DNA from: Streptomyces odontomachi
GTDB lineage: Bacteria > Actinomycetota > Actinomycetes > Streptomycetales > Streptomycetaceae
Length of the DNA: 64,000 nt
Direction: 5' to 3'
NCBI RefSeq assembly: GCF_024435355.1
Contig: NZ_JAMJWG010000008.1
Span: 297,613-361,612, forward strand
In this document: piece after piece, positions 9,841-18,675 of the stretch
Numbering within the stretch: position 1 is the stretch's first letter
How the letters are laid out: each line of letters starts with the position of its first letter
Notes under the pieces: model-generated
Told to the model about the DNA's origin: nothing
The model's input: the letters and a program-made list of their open reading frames with translations, nothing else
The model's database searches: none
Position numbers and translations under genes: made by a program

Positions 9841-12800
9841 ATGCGCGAGGAGCATCGGGCCGATGCGGACCGGTTGTTGGTGCGGGCGGTGGAGGAGGAG
9901 GCGCGCCGGTCCGGCGGCCGTGTCGAGAAGGAGGTGCTGCTGGGGCGGGCGCGCGAGGCGTTCGCCAGCCTGGCGGCACCGGCCGCCGAGGAGTACGCCG
10001 CGTACACGCGGGCGCTCGACGAAGCACAGGCCGCCCGGCTGACCTTCGGGCGCCGTTTCGCGGCGCAGAAGCCGGCGACCCCGCTGCTGGTCACGGCAAC
10101 GACGGCGGTCGCCGCTTATGTCGCGGACGTCACGGCGGGCACCGGCCAGGGCACGGCGCTCGGCGTCGGCGTGACCGTCGCCGTGGTGGGGGCGGCGACC
10201 ACGTTCGCCAAGGTGACCGCGGCACACCTGCCCGCCGAGAACCGCCACGCGGGCGCGCAGGGCCGGCCCGGCGGTGTCGAGCAGCTGCGCCTGGCCTGGC
10301 TGACCGCCCTGGAGGTACGCGGCATCCGCCCCTTCATCGACCAGCAGCGCATGCTCACCGCTGCCACCGGCGCCGCGAAACGGACGGCACCCGCGCTGCG
10401 CCGTACGGACAAGAGTGCGCAGGCACGGCGACGCACCGTGCTACAGCGGTCATTCGCGCAACTTCCGGACGACAGCGGGGCGTTCACGGGGCGTCGTCAG
10501 GAGCTGGCGCAGATCGCGCAGTGGGTGCACGCGGGGCGCGCGGCGCCGCAGACCCGACCGACGGTGGTGGTACTGCACGGCGATCCGGGATCGGGCCGTA
10601 CGACGCTCGCGTTGCGCGCCGCGGTCGCGTTGAAGGAGCAGTTCCGTGGCGCATGCGTGGTGGACCTGCGGGGCCATGGTCCCGCCGGGTCCGGGTCCGG
10701 GTCTGGGTCCGGGTCCGGGTCTGGTCCCGTTCCCGGAGCCGGACCCGGTGCCGGGTCTGGTCCCGTTTCCGACGCGTCCCGGGCCGTGCCGCTGTCGACC
10801 CGTAACGCCCTGCTGCATCTGCTCAACCGGCTTGGAGCGCCCCGCGAGCACCTGCTGTTCCGTGAGCGCCCCGCGCAGGACCAGCAGGGCCAGTTGCGCC
10901 GGCTTGCCGAGCTGTACCAGCAGCATCTGACCGGCCTGCCCGTGGTGATCGTGCTCGACGACGCGCACGACGTCGAGCAGGTGCGGGCGCTGGTCCCGGA
11001 GCGTTCCGAGAGTCTGGTGCTGGTCACCGCCCGGGAGCCGTTGGCCCTGCCCGACGACCTGCCGGCCTGGGTGCACCAGTTGCCGGTGCCGCCGCTGGAC
11101 GCAGCGAGCTCCGAGGAACTGCTGCGTGCGTCCGTCGACGACGACGCGGCGCCGGGCCCCGTCCTGTGGGACGCGGGGGCGTGCGCCCGGGTGCGGGAGC
11201 TGTGCGGTGGGCTGCCGCTCGCGCTGCGTATCGCGGGTTCAGCCCTCGGTCCGCGTTCGGCCAAGCAACTGGCCGACGACCTTGGCGCCTACGGGCCCGT
11301 GGACCCGGTCGAGCGTGCCCTGTGGCTGCGGTACAGCGACCTGCCGGAGACCGGCCGCCGCCTTTTGCGCCGGCTTGCGCTGGCGGGTCGGGCGTCGCTG
11401 GGCGGCGCGGCGGCGGCGGCGTTGCTGGGCACCGCGGAGGCGGAGGCGGAGCGGGAGCTGACGGCGCTGTCCCGGGCCGGCCTGCTCGACCAGGTGCGTG
11501 GCAGCCGCTACCGCCTGCACACCGTCGTACGCGCTTTCGCGCGGGCACGGTTGCGCGACGAGGAGCCGCCCGCGGAGCGCACTGCCGCGCAGGAGCGGCT
11601 GATCGTGAACTACGCGGAACTCGCCGACTCGGTGATCCGCCTTGTCGACGGCAAGACGTCGACCCGGGCGGACGCCGCCTTCCACGCCGACGCGATCGGA
11701 CCGCACGGCTTCCCGTCCCTGGAGGCGGCGTTGCGCTGGCTGGACGACGAGTCCAGCTTCATCACGGCGGCGCTGTGGCACGCGGACGACGTGAACCAGG
11801 CGGCAGTACTGCGCCTGCTGGGTGCCCTGTGCGACTACTGCCTGCTCCGCGGCGACCTGTACCGCCTCGGCGAGATCAACGAGCTGGCGCAGGCCGGCGC
11901 CGCCCTGCACGCCGGCTCCCCGGGACGCGCGCTCGGAGCCGCCCCTGCGTACACGGGGGAGAGCTCGAGCGCCGCGCGCAGGGCTCAGGGACCGGAAACG
12001 GGACCGGAAACAGGAGCGGAAGCGGAGGCGGCAACGGAAGCGGGAGCGGAAGCCGGAGCGGAACCAGCTCACGTATCGGGCATCCCAGCCGGGCCAGGCA
12101 CCACAGCCAGGCCCGGCCCCGCAGCCGCGCAAGGCGCAGCAAACCTCGTCGACCGGAGCCTGCTCGGGCGCAGTGTGCAGTGGCGCACCGGTATCGCGGC
12201 CCGCCAGGTCGGCGACCTGGACACCGCGCGCAGCACGTTGACGTCGGTGGTGGACTCGTACTTCGAGGCGCGCGAGGAGGCGGCGGCCGCCCGTGCGCTC
12301 GGTTCGCTCGGGATCACCCTGCACCACCAGGGGAATCTGACCGGTGCCGAGGAGAAGTTGCGGGAGGCGCTGGGCCTCCAGGCCGCCGAGCCGCTGGGCG
12401 GTGACCGCGGCTGGACGCTGCACGCGCTCGCGGCGGTGCTACGGGACCGTGGCCGGCTTGCCGAGGCCGTCGACAAGCTCGGCATGGCCCTCGCGCTGCA
12501 CCGCGCCAACGAGTCGCCGCACGGCGAAGCGTGGACGTTCTTCCAGTTGGGGCAGTGCCGGCTGCGGCTGGGGGACGTACCGGGCGCCGAAGCGGAGTTC
12601 GACGCCGCGCTCGACGCGTACGGGCGCGCCCACGACCGGCGTGGCGAGGCCTGGACGCTGACCCAGCTGGGGCGCGCCCGGCTGGTCGACGGGGACGCCC
12701 CGGCCGCGTTCGACCGGCTCAGGCAGGCCGCGGCCCGGCATGCGGACACCGGCGACGCCCGCGGCGAGGCCTGGACCGCGTACTACCTGGGCCAGACGCA

Positions 12801-13440
12801 GGAGGAGACGGGCGACCTGGACCAGGCAATAAGGGACCTGGAGCGGGCGCGGTCGATGTTCTCGCGGATGCGTGACGTCTACGGTCTTGCCTGTGCCCGG
12901 CACCATTCGGCGCGGGTGACGCGTGATCTGCGGGCGGCGCAGACCGGCTCGTTGCGCAACAGCGGTTTCGCGCGCCAGCTGCTGGCGGACGCGCGGGCCG
13001 ACTTCCGGCGGGTCGGTGTGGCGCACGGCGAGGCGTGGAGCTGCCTGGAGCTGGCGGTGATCGAGGCCGGCAACGCCCGCGCGGTGCAGGCGCTCACCCT
13101 GTGCGACGAGGCGGCCGAGCTGTTCGGCTCGTACGGCGACCGGCGCGGCGCCGACTGGGCCCGCTTCCTGCGCTGCACCCTGCTGCCGTACGCCTCTCCG
13201 GGCGGCGTGGAGATCGGCACGGCGGTCGCCCAGGAGGAGCTGTCCCAGTTGGAGCGCGCCGCACACCCGGCCCGTGACACCAAGCTGGAGGACTGCGTCT
13301 CCGCCTACGCCGTGCTCCTGGACCGCGGCGTCGACCTGGACGCCGGCTGGCAGGCCTGGCAGCTGCGCATGGTGCCAGGGCGGCATGCACGGGAAGTCAT
13401 GGGGGTGCCGGTGCAGGACGGGGGCGTGGCCCAGGCGTGA
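9841..13440 (+). CDS. Large P-loop (NB-ARC/STAND-like) NTPase with TPR repeats
   Basis: 1199-residue putative signalling NTPase. I chose the ATG preceded by a GGGGG run; the longer open frame upstream is antisense to the DUF255 gene. Residues about 1-80 are charged and helical, and 80-130 contain two hydrophobic stretches that could anchor it in the membrane. The NTPase core has Walker A GDPGSGRTT (247-255) and Walker B VVIVLDDAHD (D373, D374), followed by GLPLALRIAG, a GLPL-like motif typical of STAND ATPases. TPR-like helical pairs run from about 780 to 1080. Two low-complexity inserts built from hexamer DNA repeats interrupt it: Gly/Ser/Pro (about 282-310) and Glu/Ala/Thr (about 715-745). 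The architecture resembles STAND sensors and SARP-like regulators but no DNA-binding domain is visible. Ligand and output are unknown. Confidence 0.8.
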   Translation: MREEHRADADRLLVRAVEEEARRSGGRVEKEVLLGRAREAFASLAAPAAEEYAAYTRALDEAQAARLTFGRRFAAQKPATPLLVTATTAVAAYVADVTAGTGQGTALGVGVTVAVVGAATTFAKVTAAHLPAENRHAGAQGRPGGVEQLRLAWLTALEVRGIRPFIDQQRMLTAATGAAKRTAPALRRTDKSAQARRRTVLQRSFAQLPDDSGAFTGRRQELAQIAQWVHAGRAAPQTRPTVVVLHGDPGSGRTTLALRAAVALKEQFRGACVVDLRGHGPAGSGSGSGSGSGSGPVPGAGPGAGSGPVSDASRAVPLSTRNALLHLLNRLGAPREHLLFRERPAQDQQGQLRRLAELYQQHLTGLPVVIVLDDAHDVEQVRALVPERSESLVLVTAREPLALPDDLPAWVHQLPVPPLDAASSEELLRASVDDDAAPGPVLWDAGACARVRELCGGLPLALRIAGSALGPRSAKQLADDLGAYGPVDPVERALWLRYSDLPETGRRLLRRLALAGRASLGGAAAAALLGTAEAEAERELTALSRAGLLDQVRGSRYRLHTVVRAFARARLRDEEPPAERTAAQERLIVNYAELADSVIRLVDGKTSTRADAAFHADAIGPHGFPSLEAALRWLDDESSFITAALWHADDVNQAAVLRLLGALCDYCLLRGDLYRLGEINELAQAGAALHAGSPGRALGAAPAYTGESSSAARRAQGPETGPETGAEAEAATEAGAEAGAEPAHVSGIPAGPGTTARPGPAAAQGAANLVDRSLLGRSVQWRTGIAARQVGDLDTARSTLTSVVDSYFEAREEAAAARALGSLGITLHHQGNLTGAEEKLREALGLQAAEPLGGDRGWTLHALAAVLRDRGRLAEAVDKLGMALALHRANESPHGEAWTFFQLGQCRLRLGDVPGAEAEFDAALDAYGRAHDRRGEAWTLTQLGRARLVDGDAPAAFDRLRQAAARHADTGDARGEAWTAYYLGQTQEETGDLDQAIRDLERARSMFSRMRDVYGLACARHHSARVTRDLRAAQTGSLRNSGFARQLLADARADFRRVGVAHGEAWSCLELAVIEAGNARAVQALTLCDEAAELFGSYGDRRGADWARFLRCTLLPYASPGGVEIGTAVAQEELSQLERAAHPARDTKLEDCVSAYAVLLDRGVDLDAGWQAWQLRMVPGRHAREVMGVPVQDGGVAQA

Positions 13441-13443
13441 GGC

Positions 13444-13478
13444 GGCTCCGGGGCGCGGTGTGGACCGCGCCCCGAGCC
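13444..13478. terminator. Hairpin between convergent genes
   Basis: GGCTCCGGGGCGCGGT (13444-13459) pairs with ACCGCGCCCCGAGCC (13464-13478) with one bulged base around a 4-nt loop. It lies between the convergent NTPase and monooxygenase stop codons, so it probably terminates both. Confidence 0.7.
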
Positions 13479-13482
13479 GGGT

Positions 13483-15390
13483 TCACGCCGTCGTGAGATG
13501 GTCACGGATCGCCGCCAGCAGCGTGTCCCGGCAGCTGGCGGGGTCGTCGGCGGCCCAGCACACGTACCCGTCGGGACGCAGCAGCACCGCGCCGGCGTCC
13601 AGGCCGCCGTCCGGGCAGCCGGCGCGGACCAGGTCGACCCCCTGCGGTGACTTTAGGTCGGCGGGGACGACGCCGGCCAGGTCCAGCAGGACGGCGTGCC
13701 CCGTGCCGAACAGCCCGGACAGCCGGGTGGGCCCGTCCGGGGTGACCAGGTCGACGTCGGGCACGCGCTGCCCGATGAGCGGGTGTGCGCCCGGCAGCTC
13801 GTACCGGAGCGACAGGCCCGACATCAGGCCCGCAAGGTGGCGGTTGGTGTCCGGCAACCGCATCAGGTCGGTGACGATGTCGCGCAGCGCCACCACGTCG
13901 GCGGGTGCGTCGGGGTTGGCCAGGACGCGCTGCGCCGAGGTGTGGTGCAGTACGGAGGCGGCCGCCGGGTGACGCTCCGTCTCGTAGCTGTCCAGCAGGC
14001 CCTTGGGGGCGTGGCCGCGCAGGGTCGCGGCCAGCTTCCAGCCGAGGTTGAACGCGTCCTGGATGCCGAGGTTCAGGCCCTGGCCGCCGAGCGGCGGGTG
14101 AATGTGCGCGGCGTCCCCGGCGAACAGCACCCGGCCCACCCGGTACTGCTCCAGCTGGCGGGTGGCGTCGCTGAACCGTGAGGCGTTGTACACCCCGCCC
14201 AGCTCGGTTTCGGTGCCGTAGAGGTCGTGCAGCGCCGCGGTGATCTCGTCGCCCGTCACCGGAGCTTCCCGACCCGTCGGCCGAACCGTGCCCCGGACCG
14301 TTGTCCGGCCCGCCTTCTTCCTCGTGCTGCCGGCCGCCTCCCGACCGCTGCCGCGGTCCGCCCCCCGACCGGTACCGCGCTCCCTCTCCGGATCCGCTTC
14401 CTGACCCGTCGCCCGGTCCGGATCCGCCGGGTCCACCCGCCCGAACGTGAACCGGTAGCGTTCGCCGCCGATCGGCACCAGCATCCCCCAGTGCCGGCCG
14501 GCCCGCCGGGTCAGCGTGCTGATGTGCCCGGAGCGCTGCGGCACCAGCGAGGACACGGCGGTCAGGCGGACGTCCGTCAGCACCGCCTGGTACGTGCCGG
14601 CCCGGCCGGGGAACGGCATCCCCAGGAACCGCCGGATCGTGCTGTGCCCACCGTCGCACGCCACCAGGTACCGGGCCTTCACCTGCGTGTCTCCGGCGGT
14701 GACGGTGACCGTGCCGGGCTCGGTGCAGGGCGCCGCTCGACCCACCGCCGACATGTCGGTCACTTCCGCCCCGCGCAGCACCCGTGCCCCGCGCGCCACC
14801 GCCCGTTCCTCCAGGACCTCCTCGATCTCCCACTGCGGTATTCCGATCGGATACGGCTGCCGGGTGTGCCAGGGGGTGCAGTCCAACGGCACCGGCAGCA
14901 TCGCGAAGTGCCCGCCGACCGGATCGCGCGGCATGGCCCGGGTCAGCAGCGGTTCCAGCAGCCCGCGCAGCTGGAGCAGCTCGGCCGTACGGGGCTGGAT
15001 GCCGCCGCCCTTCGTCTGCACGACGCGCTCCTGCAATTTTTCGAGCACCAGGACGTCGACCCCGGCCAACGCCAGCTCGTGGGCGAGCGCAAGCCCGGTG
15101 GGACCGGCACCGACGATGGCGACCTCGGTCTCGATCACCCCGCCCGACGCGTTCCGCACCCCGGCGCCCACCACGCTCGCCCCCGCTTCGGTCACCTGTG
15201 CTTGGTTCCCCCGCGCTTCGGTCACCTGCGCTTCGTTCCCCCGCGCTTCGGTCACCTGCGCTTCGGTCCCCTGTGCATCGTTCCCCTCCGCTTCGGTCCC
15301 CTGTGCATCGCTCACCTCCGCCGTCCCTCCCGGTCCCGCCTCAGCCGTCTTCCCCGGCTCCGCGTCCCCCGCTGTCCCGCTCGTCGTCAT
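13483..15390 (-). CDS. FAD-dependent aromatic monooxygenase (PheA/TfdB family)
   Basis: Predicted flavoprotein hydroxylase of phenols or polyketide aromatics using NAD(P)H and O2. After a repetitive N-terminus (about 1-85) the FAD Rossmann motif appears as VAIVGAGPTGLALAHELALA, followed by the GG.DG-type segment VACDGGHSTIRRFLG and the second FAD motif FAGDAAHIHPPLGGQGLN. A thioredoxin-like C-terminal tail follows, as in RdmE/MtmOIV-type hydroxylases. At 635 residues it is about 100 too long. The excess is the N-terminal TEA(R/G)GN(E/Q)AQV repeats encoded by ~30-bp DNA repeats, plus an Arg/Gly/Thr-rich insert (about 320-375) in the middle. A divergent TetR gene and an inverted repeat lie upstream, so it is likely that regulator's target. 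Confidence 0.88.
   Translation of the reverse strand: MTTSGTAGDAEPGKTAEAGPGGTAEVSDAQGTEAEGNDAQGTEAQVTEARGNEAQVTEARGNQAQVTEAGASVVGAGVRNASGGVIETEVAIVGAGPTGLALAHELALAGVDVLVLEKLQERVVQTKGGGIQPRTAELLQLRGLLEPLLTRAMPRDPVGGHFAMLPVPLDCTPWHTRQPYPIGIPQWEIEEVLEERAVARGARVLRGAEVTDMSAVGRAAPCTEPGTVTVTAGDTQVKARYLVACDGGHSTIRRFLGMPFPGRAGTYQAVLTDVRLTAVSSLVPQRSGHISTLTRRAGRHWGMLVPIGGERYRFTFGRVDPADPDRATGQEADPERERGTGRGADRGSGREAAGSTRKKAGRTTVRGTVRPTGREAPVTGDEITAALHDLYGTETELGGVYNASRFSDATRQLEQYRVGRVLFAGDAAHIHPPLGGQGLNLGIQDAFNLGWKLAATLRGHAPKGLLDSYETERHPAAASVLHHTSAQRVLANPDAPADVVALRDIVTDLMRLPDTNRHLAGLMSGLSLRYELPGAHPLIGQRVPDVDLVTPDGPTRLSGLFGTGHAVLLDLAGVVPADLKSPQGVDLVRAGCPDGGLDAGAVLLRPDGYVCWAADDPASCRDTLLAAIRDHLTTA
15186..15330. 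repeat. ~30-bp tandem repeats inside the monooxygenase gene
   Basis: Imperfect units of GCTTCGGTCACCTGYGCTT followed by SGTTCCCCCGC repeat about three times and then decay into shorter CTTCGGTCCCCTGTGCATCG units. Unit length is a multiple of three, so the reading frame survives copy-number change, producing repeated TEARGN(E/Q)AQV peptides at the N-terminus. Confidence 0.8.
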
Positions 15391-15457
15391 GCCCCAGTCC
15401 CTCTCATCACGTTCGCTCCGCCCCTGGGCTGCGCGCAGCACGCCCTGCCCCAGGAAG

Positions 15458-15476
15458 ATATCTACACCCGAGATAT
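15458..15476. promoter_or_regulatory. Inverted repeat, probable TetR operator
   Basis: ATATCT (15458-15463) and AGATAT (15471-15476) form a 6-bp inverted repeat with a 7-bp spacer in the AT-rich stretch between the divergent monooxygenase and TetR genes. Its position over both presumed promoters fits autoregulation and control of the monooxygenase. Confidence 0.55.
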
Positions 15477-15529
15477 TTATACACCAGGTGCAAAAAACGC
15501 CCGGGGAACCCTTCTGCTACGGTGGCGCC

Positions 15530-16171
15530 GTGAGCGGCGAGCCAGGACTGCGGGAGCGCAAGAAGCAGCGGACGCGTGCGGCGATCTCCGAGGCGGCGAT
15601 CACGCTCTTCCTCGAGCACGGCTTCACTCAGGTGTCGGTGGCGCAGGTCGCGGAGGCGGCGGAGGTGTCCAAGCGCACGCTCTTCGCCTACTTCCCCAGC
15701 AAGGAAGACCTGGTGACGCACCGCCTCGCCGATCATGAGACGGAGGCTGCCCGGGTGGTGCGGGCTCGCGCACCGCATATGAGCCCGCTGACCGCACTCC
15801 GGGAGCACTTCCTCGCCGGTCTGCACGGCCGCGATCCGATCACCGGGCTGAACGACCGGCCCGAGGTGCGTGCGCTGCACCGGATGATCCTCGACACTCC
15901 GGCGCTGGTGGCCCGGATGGAGAGCTTCAAGTCGAGCGCCGAGCACGCCCTGGCCGAGGCGTTGCAGGACACGGCTGGCGTCACGGAACTCACCGCGCGG
16001 CTGGCCGCCGTCCAGCTCGTCTCGGTGCAGTGGGTACTGGCCCAGGACAACGCCGCACGCCTCGCCCATGGAGAGTCGGCGGACGCCCGCCATCCCGCGG
16101 CGGTACGGGACGCCGAGCACGCGTTCGCCCTGCTGGAGGGTGGACTGGCAAAGCTCTTCCCGCCGGAGTGA
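15530..16171 (+). CDS. TetR family transcriptional regulator
   Basis: 213-residue repressor-type regulator. I start at the GTG of VSGEPGLRERKKQRTR, where the family similarity begins; the longer open frame upstream overlaps the divergent gene. The N-terminal helix-turn-helix (about 10-60) is canonical: AAISEAAITLFLEHGFTQVSVAQVAEAAEVSKRTLFAYFPSKEDLV in sequence order, with TLFAYF as the recognition helix. The C-terminal ligand/dimerisation domain (about 75-205) is unclassified. It is divergent from the FAD monooxygenase over 139 bp holding an inverted repeat, so its ligand may be an aromatic substrate of that enzyme (inference). Confidence 0.9.
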   Translation: MSGEPGLRERKKQRTRAAISEAAITLFLEHGFTQVSVAQVAEAAEVSKRTLFAYFPSKEDLVTHRLADHETEAARVVRARAPHMSPLTALREHFLAGLHGRDPITGLNDRPEVRALHRMILDTPALVARMESFKSSAEHALAEALQDTAGVTELTARLAAVQLVSVQWVLAQDNAARLAHGESADARHPAAVRDAEHAFALLEGGLAKLFPPE

Positions 16172-16541
16172 CGGCGCTCCGGTCACTGTCACGCCGGGGT
16201 GAGTGGCGGCGTCCGGTCACAGACGAGCACCGCGTGTGACGTAGCCGATCCTGAGCCTCGGGGAGCTCGGACGGCCGAAGCCCGGACAGCCGGAGGCCCG
16301 GACAGCCGGAGGCCTGACAGACCCGGCGCGCCCGGTGGACTCGGCCTGGTCCCGCCTCGGACGACGTCCCAGCATCTCCCCAGGCCCCACCCACGAACGA
16401 CCTGAAAACCGGCAGCCCAAGACGCTGCCTCCACGCCCGGGAGGGCCGGGGACACCCACGGGGTCTGGGGGCCAGGTCCCCGGGCGGAGGCGCCCCGGGC
16501 CCGGGTCTGGCCTCAAGCCTGGGAACGGGACGCTGTCGGCC
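16172..16541. other. Intergenic region between convergent TetR and small membrane-protein genes
   Basis: This 370-bp gap holds no plausible gene. It has tandem copies of an 18-bp GCCCGGACAGCCGGAG unit (about 16278-16315), and a long GC-rich hairpin near its right end that probably terminates both genes. Confidence 0.6.
16470..16512. terminator. Long GC-rich hairpin
   Basis: GGCCAG (16470-16475) pairs with CTGGCC (16507-16512), and inside it CCCCGGGCG faces CGCCCCGGG with a small bulge. It lies between convergent genes. Confidence 0.55.
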
Positions 16542-16772
16542 TCAGGCCTCCGGGGGCCCGGGGGTGCGGGTGGACCGCTTGTCGCCGTCCTCGGGGGCTT
16601 CCTTGAAGTCGACCTTCGCCATGTGGCGGTTCATGGACTTCATCAGGCCCCAGACGGCCACGGCCATCACCGCGAAGACGATGAAGCCGAGGACGCCGGG
16701 GGTCACCTTGTTCTCATCCACCTCGGCCAGGGGGACGAGATGCGTTATGGCCATGGCTGCGCTAGCGCTCAT
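16542..16772 (-). CDS. Small conserved membrane protein downstream of mca
   Basis: 76-residue single-pass membrane protein. After a short N-terminus (ITHLVPLAEVDENKVTPG) there is one hydrophobic helix (about 28-48, LGFIVFAVMAVAVWGLMKSM) and a charged cytoplasmic tail rich in Asp, Lys and Arg. The ATG lies 1 nt after the mca stop codon; an alternative ATG 9 nt upstream is inside mca. There is no separate Shine-Dalgarno, so translation is probably coupled to mca. Function unknown; the linkage suggests a role near mycothiol metabolism or simply operon conservation. Confidence 0.75.
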   Translation of the reverse strand: MSASAAMAITHLVPLAEVDENKVTPGVLGFIVFAVMAVAVWGLMKSMNRHMAKVDFKEAPEDGDKRSTRTPGPPEA

Positions 16773-16773
16773 A

Positions 16774-17655
16774 TCAGGCATTGTCGCGGATGCCGGCGAA
16801 CAGGTCGTCCTCGGGGAGGGAGGTGTCCACGAGCGCCTTCGCCAGCTCGTACTCCTCGGTCGGCCAGACCTCCTTCTGGAGCTCCATCGGAATGCGGAAC
16901 CAGCCGCCGTCGGGGTCGATCTGCGTAGCGTGCGCGATGAGCGCCTTGTCCCGCACCTCGAAGTAGTCGGCGCACGGAATGTGCGTGGTCAGCGTGCGCT
17001 CCTTGCGCTCGAACTCGTCCCAGCGCTTGAGCCACTCCCCGTACGGCGACTCCAGGCCGCTGGCCAGCATCGCCTCGTGCAGGGCCACGGTACGTGCACG
17101 ATTGAAGCCCTGGTTGTAGTAGAGCTTCAGCGGCTGGTAGGCCGGGCCGAACTCGCCCTCCGGGTACTTCTCGGTGTCCGCAGCGCCTTCGAAGGCCACC
17201 ATCGTGATCTTGTGGGTCATGATGTGGTCGGGGTGCGGGTAGCCGCCGTTCTCGTCGTAGGTGGTGACGACCTGCGGCCGGAACGCGCGGATGGATCTGA
17301 CCAGCCGGCCCGCCGCCTTGTCGAGGTCCTCCAGCGCGAAGCAGCCATCGGGAAGCGGCGGCAGCGGATCGCCCTCGGGCAGGCCGGAGTCGACGAATCC
17401 CAGCCATTCCTGGCGGACGCCGAGGATCTCCCGGGCCTCGTCCATCTCCTTCTTGCGCACCTCGTGGATGTGCTCCTCGACGTACTTGTCGCCCTGGAGC
17501 TTGGGGTTGAGGATGGAGCCTCGCTCGCCACCCGTGCAGGTCACGACCAGCACGTCCACCCCCTCGGACACGTACTTGGCCATCGTGGCCGCGCCCTTGC
17601 TCGACTCGTCGTCGGGGTGGGCGTGCACGGCCATCAGTCGCAGCTGGTCAGTCAA
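16774..17655 (-). CDS. mca: Mycothiol S-conjugate amidase
   Basis: Zinc amidase that cleaves mycothiol S-conjugates to a mercapturic acid and GlcN-inositol, the detoxification step of the mycothiol thiol system that actinobacteria use in place of glutathione. It is 293 residues, matching Mca. The PIG-L/LmbE-family metal motif is HAHPDDE (11-17), and the second part GGYPHPDHIMTH contains the distal zinc histidine. The sequence KLQGDKYVEEHIHEVRKKEMDEA and the length favour Mca over the paralogue MshB. It is divergent from a DUF4307 gene and followed by a translationally coupled small membrane protein. Confidence 0.95.
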   Translation of the reverse strand: MTDQLRLMAVHAHPDDESSKGAATMAKYVSEGVDVLVVTCTGGERGSILNPKLQGDKYVEEHIHEVRKKEMDEAREILGVRQEWLGFVDSGLPEGDPLPPLPDGCFALEDLDKAAGRLVRSIRAFRPQVVTTYDENGGYPHPDHIMTHKITMVAFEGAADTEKYPEGEFGPAYQPLKLYYNQGFNRARTVALHEAMLASGLESPYGEWLKRWDEFERKERTLTTHIPCADYFEVRDKALIAHATQIDPDGGWFRIPMELQKEVWPTEEYELAKALVDTSLPEDDLFAGIRDNA

Positions 17656-17894
17656 GGTTCGATCCTCAGGATTGGTCGCATCGATCGGTGGCGTTGTGGG
17701 GCGCCGCCCCGGGCGGGGTCCGCTCCGGGGTGGCGGGTCTGTGGGCTGGCGGTGGACGGCGGTCGAATGACGGCGCCCTGGGCCGTCCCGCGGGCGCCCT
17801 AGGGGAGGGACGATCCGGTGACGGACGGGCTCTTATAGTGACCCAAGCGGGGGGCGAAAAATTCCGGACCCCGCCCCTTGCCAGGAGGACGATC

Positions 17895-18329
17895 ATGAGC
17901 GCGGTGCGCACTCCGCCGGAGGGCCGGCCGTCCCGGGCGCCCGGCTCGCTGCCCGAGGGACGCTACGGCGGGGCCACGGACCGGCGCGCCGACCGCAGGC
18001 TGCGGATCGTCGGCTCGGTGCTGGGGGTGGCCCTGCTGTCCGTCGTCGGCTGGGCCGGCTACGACTATATCGCCGGCCAGAAGATCAGCGCCCAAGTGAT
18101 CACTTTCAAGGCGGTCTCCGACCGTGCCCTGAAGGTGCACCTGGAGGTCCACAAGGACGCCGGCGCCCAGGGCTACTGCACGCTCCGCTCCCAGTCCGCC
18201 AACGGCCAGGAGGTCGGACGCGCGGACTTCCGCTTCGACCAGCACACCGGACGCCTGGATCAGGTCGTGACTCTCCGTACGACCTCCCGCGGCAGCAGCG
18301 CGGAACTCCTCGGCTGCCACGCGGACTGA
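17895..18329 (+). CDS. DUF4307 membrane protein
   Basis: 144-residue actinobacterial membrane protein. The ATG has a strong AGGAGG 8 nt upstream. Residues about 1-35 are charged and cytoplasmic, with YGGATDRRADRRLR typical of the family. One transmembrane helix follows (about 36-56) and then an external beta-rich domain of about 85 residues containing two cysteines (CTLRSQ and LLGCHAD) that could form a disulphide. Function is unknown. It is divergent from mca and precedes greA by 346 bp. Confidence 0.85.
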   Translation: MSAVRTPPEGRPSRAPGSLPEGRYGGATDRRADRRLRIVGSVLGVALLSVVGWAGYDYIAGQKISAQVITFKAVSDRALKVHLEVHKDAGAQGYCTLRSQSANGQEVGRADFRFDQHTGRLDQVVTLRTTSRGSSAELLGCHAD

Positions 18330-18675
18330 TCGGGCCCCCGGTAGAGAGGGGCCGGGCGCCCCTGGGAGGGGAGGCGCCGAGGAAGCCGGGGGGCGCTCAC
18401 CTGGGACATCCACGGGGCGCTCGTACACGCAGGGGGCGCATACTGGAGCTGGAGGCGCCCTTCGCCGATCGGTCGCACCACACTCGGGCAGGCATTCACG
18501 ATCGGACTGCATTGCTCTGCGACCGCGCGCGACCTGGGGCGACGTAATTCTGGTGGGTTATGTCCTCCCTCTTCGGCGTCGTAATTGTTAGGGTCGTGGT
18601 TTCGCCCTCCCGTGGGGAGACATCCTTCTTGGGTAGGGCGATGCTTTGTATTCCCAGTACCTACGAGGAGCACCT
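18330..18675. other. greA upstream region
   Basis: 346 bp without a gene. It contains two direct copies of GGCGNCGTAATT (18538-18549 and 18575-18586) within an AT-richer patch, 90-140 bp before greA; these may mark a promoter or a regulator site. A small CTCCC-GTG-GGGAG hairpin (18608-18620) lies in the probable leader. Confidence 0.45.

Noticed and set aside
14516..15529. Long upstream part of the TetR open frame
   Set aside because: It overlaps the divergent monooxygenase antisense and contains only repeat-derived low complexity.
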